From Rhodococcus sp. ABRD24 (GTDB lineage Bacteria; Actinomycetota; Actinomycetes; Mycobacteriales; Mycobacteriaceae), in the NCBI RefSeq assembly GCF_004328705.1, contig NZ_CP035319.1, forward strand, positions 4,092,001-4,156,000: a DNA stretch of 64,000 bases, written 5' to 3'. Below are positions 57,295 to 64,000 of the stretch, piece by piece. Made by a program: the position numbers and the translations under genes. The notes under the pieces were generated by a model that was not told the origin of the DNA, ran no database searches, and was given only the letters and a program-made list of their open reading frames with translations. Each line of letters opens with the position of its first letter. The first letter of the stretch is position 1.

Positions 57295-58192
57295 GTGTCT
57301 CCTTCTGGTCGAGGTGGAACTGATCTGCGACGGTTCCGGTGCCGACGCCGAGTTCCGGGCCGAGTCCGGTCAGAGCGATATGGGTAAGCGGTAAGTCGAC
57401 GTCGATTCGGGCGCCCAAGTCGAGTGCCAGCGCGAGGTCCTTCTCGCCGAGATCGCGAACGCGGGACAGGATCGAGTGCCACGGATCGCCGTCTTCGAGG
57501 GGGGCGATCTTCTCGCGCAACATGATTGCTCCCGGACCGCCGGTGATCGCGTCGGTATGCCGGACGATCTTGCCGAGCTTACGGATGTCGATGCCGGCGG
57601 CCTCGGCGAGCCGCTGGGCTTCGCACGCCGCGGTGAAGGACACGAAGTGAAGTAGGTTGCGTGCCAGCTTCATCCGTGTTCCGGCGCCGACGGGCCCGGC
57701 GTGAATCACCAGTTCGGCGAAGTGCCCGAACGGTTCCCGCACCGCCTCGAACGCCTCGTCGCTGCCGCCGACCATCACGGCGAGTCGGCCCTGCCGCGCG
57801 CCGACCGCACCGCCGCTGACAGGTGCGTCGACCAGGTCGACGCCACGGGCGCTGCATTGTCCGGCCAGTTCGGTGGCGGTGACGTCGCTGATAGTGGAGT
57901 GCACCGCGATCACCGTTCCCGGTCGAGCCGCGGCCAGGATTCCGTGTGGCCCGGAGACGACGTCTCGGACCTGGGCGTCGTCGAGCACGGTCACCGAGAT
58001 GACTGTCGCCGACGCTGCCACCTCGGCCGGTGTCGGAACCGCCACTGCGCCCGCCGATGTGAACGGATCGAGTGCTTCGAGCCGGGCATCGCACACCACC
58101 AGCGTGCCCGGTCTTTCGAGCAGGCGGGTGGCCATCGGCGCACCCATGTTGCCCAGGCCGATGCAGCCGACGGTAGCGCCCTCGCTATTCAC
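57275..58192 (-). CDS. 3-hydroxyisobutyrate dehydrogenase-family oxidoreductase
   Basis: 305 residues of the beta-hydroxyacid dehydrogenase family: NAD(P) site VGCIGLGNMGAPMATRLL, substrate motif DAPVSGGAVGARQGRLAVMV and the catalytic Lys in GTRMKLARNLLHF. It would oxidise a beta-hydroxy acid or reduce a semialdehyde. Lys/Asn spacing is normal, so it should be active. It lies between the ALDH gene and the CMD gene on the same strand. Confidence 0.85.
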   Translation of the reverse strand: MNSEGATVGCIGLGNMGAPMATRLLERPGTLVVCDARLEALDPFTSAGAVAVPTPAEVAASATVISVTVLDDAQVRDVVSGPHGILAAARPGTVIAVHSTISDVTATELAGQCSARGVDLVDAPVSGGAVGARQGRLAVMVGGSDEAFEAVREPFGHFAELVIHAGPVGAGTRMKLARNLLHFVSFTAACEAQRLAEAAGIDIRKLGKIVRHTDAITGGPGAIMLREKIAPLEDGDPWHSILSRVRDLGEKDLALALDLGARIDVDLPLTHIALTGLGPELGVGTGTVADQFHLDQKETHDPQEQ

Positions 58193-58285
58193 GATCGGAT
58201 CACCTGCCTGCCTTTGGCATTGACGATCTGGCGTGCAGGAACCTGCGTATTCGGACCACGTGCGTTCTCCTCGGGTGAGTGCGGT

Positions 58286-59758
58286 TTACGACTGTGCGGA
58301 TTCCGCGACGAGCTTGATCTCCAGATACTCCTCGAAACCGGCGATGCCCATTTCCCGGCCGGTACCGGACTGTTTGTACCCGCCGAACGGGGCGTCGGCG
58401 GCGTACCAGACGCCGCCGTTGACGCTGAGCGTGCCGGTCCGGATCTCCGAGGCCGCTCGCTGCACCCGCTCGGGGTCGGTGCCCCACACGGACCCGGACA
58501 GCCCGTACGGTGAGTCGTTCGCGATCCGGATTGCGTCCTCGTCGCCGTCGTGGGGGAGGATCACCAGAACAGGGCCGAAGATCTCTTCCCGTGCGACGCG
58601 AGAATTGTTGTCCAGGCCAGAGATCAACGTGGGCTCGACGAAGAATCCGCACTCGTGCTCGGCCGGCCGTTCGCCACCGACGACGATAGTGCCGCCCTCC
58701 TCGACCGCGAGTTTCAGGTAGTCCTCGATCCGCGCCCGCTGGCGTGCCGAAATGACTGGGCCGCAGATGGTTCCGGGGTCAGCAGGGTGGCCTGGGCGGA
58801 TCTGTGACAGCGTCCTCGCCGTGACCTGTACCGCCTCGTCGTACCTTTCACGCGGTACCAGCAGCCGGGTCGTGATCGCGCAGCCCTGGCCGGCGTGGGT
58901 GCATACGGTGAACGCCGCGACCGCGCAGGCCCCGGCGAGGTCGGCGTCATCGAGGACGATGAACGCCGACTTGCCGCCGAGTTCGAGGAGCACCTTCTTC
59001 AACGTCTCGGAGGCCGCGGCCATCACCGCCTTGCCGGTCTCGGTGGACCCGGTGAACGAGATGAGGTCCACCCGCGGGTCCCGGGAGAGTTGGGTGCCGA
59101 GCCCATGATCGGTGGATGTGACGATATTGACCACCCCGGCGGGGATGTCGGTCTCCTCGGCGATGACCTTGCCGATCAGTGCCGCACACCACGGCGTGTC
59201 CGGGGCAGGTTTGAGTACGACGGTGTTCCCTGCTGCCAGCGCCGGCCCGATCTTGGCGAAATTGATCTGGTGCGGGAAGTTCCACGGCGTGATCGCGCCG
59301 ACGACGCCGACTGCCTCCTTGAGGATGCGCCGGTGGGTTCGGATGCCCATCGGTGATGCGACGCCCAGATCGGTTTCCCAGGAATATGATTCGGCCAGGT
59401 TCGCGAAGTAGCCCAGATCCGCGACAGGGCCTTCGAGTTGCGGGCCTGCGGTCAGCATCCTCGGTGATCCGACCTCCGCCATCGTGATCTCGCGCAGCTC
59501 CTCGATGTGCGCCTGCAGGGCGTCCCGGAGTTGCCGCAGGCAGCGGGATCGGAAGCTGTGATCGCGTGACCAGGTGGTCTCGTCGAACGCGCGCCGGGCG
59601 GCGGCGATCGCTGAATCCATGTCGGCAGCGGTGCCCTCGGCGGCGTGCCCCAGCACGCCTTCGGTGGCGGGGTCGACGGTCGCGAACACGCCTCCGCGGC
59701 CGGGGACCAGTTTGCCGTCGATCAGGAGAGCGGAGCTGTCGGTGGGGCGAAGCGTCAT
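58286..59758 (-). CDS. NAD(P)-dependent aldehyde dehydrogenase
   Basis: 490 residues. VGAITPWNFPHQINFAK binds the cofactor, the general-base Glu is in LLELGGKSAF and the nucleophilic Cys in HAGQGCAITTR. REEIFGPVLVI and APFGGYKQSGTGREMG complete the family set. It oxidises an aldehyde to a carboxylic acid, which the ligase of the neighbouring operon could activate. It diverges from the P450 gene across a large inverted repeat, so the two are probably controlled by one regulator. Confidence 0.92.
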   Translation of the reverse strand: MTLRPTDSSALLIDGKLVPGRGGVFATVDPATEGVLGHAAEGTAADMDSAIAAARRAFDETTWSRDHSFRSRCLRQLRDALQAHIEELREITMAEVGSPRMLTAGPQLEGPVADLGYFANLAESYSWETDLGVASPMGIRTHRRILKEAVGVVGAITPWNFPHQINFAKIGPALAAGNTVVLKPAPDTPWCAALIGKVIAEETDIPAGVVNIVTSTDHGLGTQLSRDPRVDLISFTGSTETGKAVMAAASETLKKVLLELGGKSAFIVLDDADLAGACAVAAFTVCTHAGQGCAITTRLLVPRERYDEAVQVTARTLSQIRPGHPADPGTICGPVISARQRARIEDYLKLAVEEGGTIVVGGERPAEHECGFFVEPTLISGLDNNSRVAREEIFGPVLVILPHDGDEDAIRIANDSPYGLSGSVWGTDPERVQRAASEIRTGTLSVNGGVWYAADAPFGGYKQSGTGREMGIAGFEEYLEIKLVAESAQS

Positions 59759-59776
59759 GACCCGTTCACAACCTTT

Positions 59777-59834
59777 CTGGACAGGTGTCGGGACATTAGT
59801 CCGACGTGGTAGTAATGTCCAGACATGTGTCCAG
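59777..59834. promoter_or_regulatory. Nested 22-bp inverted repeat between ALDH and P450 genes
   Basis: Arms at 59777-59798 and 59813-59834 are complementary at 19 of 22 positions, separated by 14 bases. Each arm carries GGACA/TGTC units (CTGGACA and TGTCCAG at the outer ends, GGACATTA and TAATGTCC at the inner ends). The arrangement suggests two back-to-back binding sites for a dimeric repressor covering both divergent promoters. Confidence 0.7.
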
Positions 59835-59868
59835 TGAAGTGTGCTTCGTCAAGATGATGCTGGAGTGA

Positions 59869-61119
59869 ATGAAAATGGGCGAAGTTCCTATTTCGCAACG
59901 TGACTCGTCAGCGGAGATGTCTGCCGATGCGCTTGTGTTCAATCCATACGATTACGACCTCCAGGACGATCCCTACCCCACTTATGCGCGACTGCGTGAG
60001 GAGGCGCCGCTCTATCACAACGCGGACATCGGCTTCTGGGCGTTATCGCGTCACGCCGATGTGCTCGGCGGATTCCGGGATGCCCGGCGCCTCTCGAGCG
60101 CCAACGGGGTGTCACTCGACCCGGCGGCGTACGGCCCGCATGCACACCGGACGATGTCCTTCCTCGCGATGGACGACCCCCGGCACATGCGGATGCGTCA
60201 GCTCGTCTCGCGCGGATTCACGCCGCGCCGGGTGGCCGAACTCGGGGAGCGAATCCACGAACTGACGGTGCAGTACCTGGAACCCGCGCTCGACGCGGGC
60301 GAATTCGACTGGATCGGCGAGGTCGCGGGAAAGCTGCCGATGGACGTGATCTCCGAGCTGATGGGTGTCCCGGAGGCAGACCGGTCGGAGTTGCGTCGGC
60401 TCGCGGACCTGGTGGTGCACAGGGAGGACGGTGTCCAGGACATTCCGCCCGCGGCGATCGATGCGTCGATGAAGCTCCTCGACTACTACGTCGACATGCT
60501 CGCCGAGCGCCGCCGTTCGCGCACCACGGATCTCACGTCGGCTCTGGTGGACGCGGAGATGGACGGGGACAAGCTCACCGATGGGGAGATCATCGCGTTC
60601 CTGTTCCTGATGGTGGTCGCAGGCAACGAGACCACGACGAAGCTTCTCGGTAACGCCGCATTCTGGGGTTCGCGCAACCCTGACGAGGTCGCGCTGGTGC
60701 TGCGCGATCCCGGGCTCGCACCGCAGTGGGTGGAGGAGACGCTGCGCTACGACACCTCCAGTCAGATCCTCGTCCGCACTGCGGCAGTCGATCTCGACTA
60801 TCACGGACGCACCGTGCCGGCGGGGGAGCGGGTGCTGCTGCTCGTCGGCTCTGCGAACCGCGATCCGCGGGTGTTCGACGAGGCCGACGAGTTCCGAATC
60901 GGCCGGGACAGCACCAGCAAGCTCGCCAGCTTCGGCAGCGGCACCCATTTCTGCCTCGGCGCTCATTTGGCAAGGCTCGAAGCGAACATCGCGCTGGCCG
61001 AACTTGCCAGGCGGGTGAAGCAGTTCGAGGTCGACGAGGCCGCATCTGTCCGTGTGCATTCCAGCAACGTTCGAGGCTTTGCCTCCCTTCCGATGAAAGT
61101 GAAGCTGCGCAGTGCCTAG
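59869..61119 (+). CDS. Cytochrome P450
   Basis: 416 residues, soluble bacterial class. The haem ligand Cys is in FGSGTHFCLGAHLAR, the I-helix acid-alcohol pair in VVAGNETTTKLLG, and the K-helix EETLRYDTSSQ. The N-terminal FNPYDYDLQDDPYPTYARLR is typical. It hydroxylates an unknown substrate with electrons from a ferredoxin; no ferredoxin gene is adjacent. The start is one of two close ATGs (59869 or 59875). It overlaps the SDR gene by eight bases. Confidence 0.93.
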   Translation: MKMGEVPISQRDSSAEMSADALVFNPYDYDLQDDPYPTYARLREEAPLYHNADIGFWALSRHADVLGGFRDARRLSSANGVSLDPAAYGPHAHRTMSFLAMDDPRHMRMRQLVSRGFTPRRVAELGERIHELTVQYLEPALDAGEFDWIGEVAGKLPMDVISELMGVPEADRSELRRLADLVVHREDGVQDIPPAAIDASMKLLDYYVDMLAERRRSRTTDLTSALVDAEMDGDKLTDGEIIAFLFLMVVAGNETTTKLLGNAAFWGSRNPDEVALVLRDPGLAPQWVEETLRYDTSSQILVRTAAVDLDYHGRTVPAGERVLLLVGSANRDPRVFDEADEFRIGRDSTSKLASFGSGTHFCLGAHLARLEANIALAELARRVKQFEVDEAASVRVHSSNVRGFASLPMKVKLRSA

Positions 61120-61897
61120 ATTCGAACCGAATCCACAACGCCGGCCGGCCCTGATCGCCGGCGCATCGTCCGGCATCGGCACCGCGACTGCGTTCGCGCT
61201 CGCTGACCTCGGTCACCCGGTTGCTCTCGGCGCCCGACGCGTCGACCAGTGTGAGGCCCTCGCGGAGAAGATCCGCAACACCGGCGGCGAAGCCGTCTCG
61301 CTGCACCTCGACGTCACCGACAACGGTTCCGTCGATGCATTCGTCGGAGCGGCCGAGGACGCGCTCGGTCCCACGGAGATCGTCCTGTCAGGGGCCGGTG
61401 ATCTCGAGTTCTCACAGGCCCACGAGATGGATCCGGACCTTTTCCTCGCTCAGGTGAACGTGCACCTGGTGGGCGCACAACGGCTCGTGCACCGGGTGTT
61501 ACCGGGCATGATCGAGCGCCGACGCGGCGACTTCGTCCTCATCGGATCCGACTGCGCGGACTCGCCCCGCCCTCGGGTCGGCGCCTACAACGCAGCCAAG
61601 ACCGGGCTCGAGGCGATGGGCCGACAGATGCGGATGGAGTTGGAAGGCACGGGAGTTCGCGCATCCATCGTTCGACCCGGGCCGACGCTGACCGGGATGG
61701 GGATGGCCTCTACCCCCGAGGTCATCGGTCCGGTGCTCGAGAGCTGGGCAGACTGGGGCCTCGCCCGTCACCCGTACTTTCTGCGGTCCTCGGACATTGC
61801 GGCCGCTGTCGTCGCCGTCGTGTCCGCGCCCCGCGGCGCGCACCTCGTTCTCGTCGAGGTGCAGCCTGAGGCACCCCTGCGGAGGGAGGGTGGATGA
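61112..61897 (+). CDS. Short-chain dehydrogenase/reductase
   Basis: 261 residues. Cofactor loop LIAGASSGIGTATAFAL, the LSGAGD strand (in place of NNAG), catalytic Ser in LIGSDCAD and Tyr-x-x-x-Lys in GAYNAAKTG. It would oxidise an alcohol, plausibly the one made by the P450, to a ketone or aldehyde. The GTG start lies inside the P450 end, so the pair is coupled. Confidence 0.88.
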   Translation: MPRFEPNPQRRPALIAGASSGIGTATAFALADLGHPVALGARRVDQCEALAEKIRNTGGEAVSLHLDVTDNGSVDAFVGAAEDALGPTEIVLSGAGDLEFSQAHEMDPDLFLAQVNVHLVGAQRLVHRVLPGMIERRRGDFVLIGSDCADSPRPRVGAYNAAKTGLEAMGRQMRMELEGTGVRASIVRPGPTLTGMGMASTPEVIGPVLESWADWGLARHPYFLRSSDIAAAVVAVVSAPRGAHLVLVEVQPEAPLRREGG

Positions 61898-61940
61898 CCT
61901 GCGGCGCGAATACGGCAGGCGGTGGGCGTCGTCGGCCTTC

Positions 61941-61946
61941 TATAGT
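61941..61946 (+). promoter_or_regulatory. Leaderless promoter -10 box for the GNAT gene
   Basis: TATAGT ends seven bases before GTG 61954. It lies inside the longer frame that would start at 61894, which favours the shorter protein. No clear -35 box. Confidence 0.5.
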
Positions 61947-61953
61947 CCCTGTC

Positions 61954-62634
61954 GTGCATCAGACACCCGACCTGGACCGCTTCGACCCAGTCCGAGATCC
62001 GCGCCCTGTCGACGAGCCCTGGCCTCGTCTGACCTGGCCGGTCCCCGCTGAGACGGAGCTGACAGGCGAGGTAGTGCGGTTGAATCCGGTCGATCCGGCT
62101 GCTGACGCAGCGGACTTGTTCCGGGCGCTCGACGACGACGCCGTCTGGGCATATGTTCCTGGGCGTCCCTGCGATCCGCGGGGTTTCGAGGAGATCCTGC
62201 GCTCCCGTCACGTCCAGCCTGAGTGGAATACCTGGATCGTTCGCACCCGATGCGCGATCGCGGGTCTGCCGGCAGGTGCGGTGGTCGGCACGACCTCGTT
62301 TCTCGACGCGAGCGCGCACGATGCGCGTCTCGAGATCGGCTACACGCTGTACACACCCGCGGTGTGGTCCAGTGCGGTGAACCCGGAGACCAAGCTGCTG
62401 CTACTGGGCTATGCCTTCGACACCCTTCGCGCAGGCCGCGTCCAACTCAAGACTGACGCCAGAAATCACCGCTCCCAACAGGCCATTGCCCGGCTCGGTG
62501 CCCAGTACGAGGGAACTCTGCGGCGCCATTTTCGGCGACCCGACGGGACCGTCCGTGACACTGTCATGTTTTCCGTGATCGCGGAGGACTGGCCGGATGT
62601 GCGTCAGCGCCTCACCTCGCGGCTGCAAAACTGA
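61954..62634 (+). CDS. GNAT-family N-acetyltransferase (RimJ/RimL type)
   Basis: 226 residues from GTG 61954. RLNPVDPAADAADLFRAL opens the fold; VVGTTSFLDASAHDARLEIG and RVQLKTDARNHRSQQAIARL form the acetyl-CoA pocket, ending with RDTVMFSVIAEDW. It resembles proteins that acetylate N-termini or small amines. An alternative ATG at 61894 overlaps the SDR stop by four bases and would couple it to the P450 operon. The end overlaps the convergent zeta-like gene by 23 bases. Confidence 0.85.
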   Translation: MHQTPDLDRFDPVRDPRPVDEPWPRLTWPVPAETELTGEVVRLNPVDPAADAADLFRALDDDAVWAYVPGRPCDPRGFEEILRSRHVQPEWNTWIVRTRCAIAGLPAGAVVGTTSFLDASAHDARLEIGYTLYTPAVWSSAVNPETKLLLLGYAFDTLRAGRVQLKTDARNHRSQQAIARLGAQYEGTLRRHFRRPDGTVRDTVMFSVIAEDWPDVRQRLTSRLQN

Positions 62635-63160
62635 CTCCCGGTATGCTCGCTTCGCTGACCTCGAGGGCGTTGACCTCGGTGACGGACTTTCCGTGCAGAG
62701 GTGCCTTGTCCGGCTCCCGAAACTCGGTGAACAACGAGTCCACGGCGGTCGCGGGCACCCACCGGCCGCCGAGCTGCGCGGCGGGATCGGCCGGCGCGTT
62801 GAGCGCCTGGAGGAAGCCCTGACGCCACCTGGCGACGATTCGCTCGGCGGCTACGCCCTTCGGAGCCTCGACGTCGATGACCTGGATGGTGTAGCCGGCC
62901 CGGCTCAGGTCGGAGACCAGCCGCTCGGCGTGACTCTTCCAGGCGAGGGTTCCGTCGATGATCAGGTTCTCGCCGCGGGCCACGGCGTCGCGCTCTGCGG
63001 CCGCGAACAGGAAGTCGGTCGACTCGCGGTGGACGAGCGCGGACAGCTCGAAGGGATAGAACAGGCTCGCCTCGCCCGGCTGTGACCGCAGCTCCGGTGG
63101 CAACAGTTCCTGTAGGGAACCGTCCGCGACTGCCGCTTCGAGGAGGTACCGCTTGAACAC
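62612..63160 (-). pseudogene. Zeta-toxin-like kinase, N-terminally truncated
   Basis: The frame from GTG 63160 (VFKRYLLEAAVADGS) contains LSALVHRESTDFLFAAAERD, GENLIIDGTLAWKSHAERLV and GGRWVPATAVDSLF, which match the C-terminal two thirds of zeta-toxin/AAA_33 kinases. The Walker A loop (GxxxxGKS/T) that should lie about 25 residues upstream is absent in all frames. The frame stays open upstream (RDQRQWRELDAD, then a Pro-rich run) until the IS1380-type element. Without the P-loop it cannot be an active kinase. No epsilon antitoxin is seen. Confidence 0.65.
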
Positions 63161-63311
63161 ATCGGCATCGAGTTCGCGCCATTGCCGCTGGTCCCGGCCG
63201 TGGTTTTCGTGTTCGGCGCTGGGCGACTGCCCGACGCGGTCGGGTGGCGTCGGGGTCCAGGGCCCCGAGGGTGGGTTGTCCTCTTGTCTCGGCTGGTCGG
63301 ATTCGTACTGG

Positions 63312-64000
63312 TCAGGTGGGTGCCGGCAGCCTCGTCAGGCGGGTGAGCGCGGTGGTGAGCAGGTCGCCGTGGCGTGCGTTCGCGGACAACCTCAGGTGGG
63401 TGCGGCGGGCGTGGCGGGCGATGCGGCCGGCGACCTGGAACAGCCGCAGGCGCAGCCGTTTGGGTTCCCACCGCCGTGCGTGTTCGGTGTCGAAGGCGAG
63501 CATCTGGGCCCACGCGATCAGCTCGCACGCGAGTTGCACGACCGCCAACCAGATCCGGTTCTGATCGAACTGGTGGAGTGGAAGGTTCTGCAGTCCGGTG
63601 TCTTTCGCGCCACGGATGCGGTCCTCGCAGCGGGCCCGGCGCCGATGGCGTAGCTCTAGGTCGGGTAGTTGGCCGCGGCGGGTGTTCGTGGCGAACGCGG
63701 TCAACCGCAGTCCGTCGACGTCGGTGAACCGCAACTGCGCCCCCGGATGGGGGCGTTCCTTCCGGACGATCACCCGCATGCCCTCCGGCCAACCGGACAG
63801 GTCGAGCAGTCCGGTCAGCTCCGCTACCCAGGCGCCTTCTCTGACCTGTCCGTCGGCGTCGTATGCCGGTGTCTACACGTCCTTCGGGATCAGGCCGATC
63901 CTGTCCATCATCGCCGCGGTGAGCCCGAATCCGACCGAATACGCCAGCTGTCGTTTGGTCAGGTACTTGAGGAACTCGTGGGTGCCGCCGGCGGCATCGG
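63312..64000 (-). mobile_element. IS1380-family transposase, partial and carrying a nonsense codon
   Basis: The minus strand reads AGGTHEFLKYLTKRQLAYS, GFGLTAAMMDRIGLIPKDV, a TAG, then TPAYDADGQVREGAWVAELT, LELRHRRRARCEDRIRGAKD and LAVVQLACELIAWAQMLAF to a stop at 63312. This is the C-terminal half of an IS1380-type DDE transposase; the N-terminal half lies beyond the window. The TAG (63873-63875) probably replaced a Trp TGG, so this copy looks inactive. No terminal inverted repeat could be fixed by eye. Confidence 0.8.

Overview
This is GC-rich chromosomal DNA from a member of the Mycobacteriales, most likely Rhodococcus or a close relative in the Nocardiaceae. Three things point there. The order glyA-phoH2-fum-glpX-DUF4245-xseB-xseA-ispH-DUF6542-ychF parallels the Mycobacterium tuberculosis Rv1093-Rv1112 block (recalled from memory, not searched). 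Several genes appear to have leaderless promoters, with a TANNNT -10 box six or seven bases before the start codon. The accessory genes are typical of the group: KstD-like steroid dehydrogenases, a DUF222/HNH protein, an EspC-like type VII secretion partner, a secreted cutinase and many small lipoproteins.

Region 1 (1-25.8 kb) is conserved housekeeping: serine hydroxymethyltransferase, PhoH2, class II fumarase, GlpX, exonuclease VII, a lipid-droplet-type protein, IspH, RmuC, SbcCD, a permease, an FMN glutamate-synthase-like enzyme and YchF. A small steroid-type group (kstD, a carboxymuconolactone-decarboxylase-family gene and a limonene-epoxide-hydrolase-like gene) sits inside it behind a perfect KstR-type operator.

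Region 2 (25.8-45.3 kb) is accessory and partly decayed. It holds an integrase and IS3 graveyard, a hydroxylase/exporter pair, a DUF222/HNH protein, a GH43-like secreted enzyme, an EspC-like/DUF1023/lipoprotein/YbaB operon, a cutinase-vWA fusion, an alkanesulfonate locus with broken ssuA and ssuB, and a MurJ-like flippase broken by an 8-bp tandem duplication.

Region 3 (45.3-62.6 kb) contains a class I fumarase, a CPBP protease and a catabolic supercluster. The supercluster comprises an acyl-CoA ligase/MHS transporter/SCP2-thiolase operon with a divergent PucR regulator; a reductase-TetR operon with a leaderless, operator-covered promoter; a KstR-boxed KstD-like enzyme with a CMD-family protein and a 3-hydroxyisobutyrate-dehydrogenase-like enzyme; and an aldehyde dehydrogenase divergent from a P450-SDR pair across a large inverted repeat. 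Together they could take up, oxidise and CoA-activate a cyclic or terpenoid/steroid-like compound.

Region 4 (62.6-64 kb) ends in a zeta-toxin fragment next to an IS1380-type transposase carrying a nonsense codon. I saw no rRNA, tRNA, CRISPR array or replication origin.
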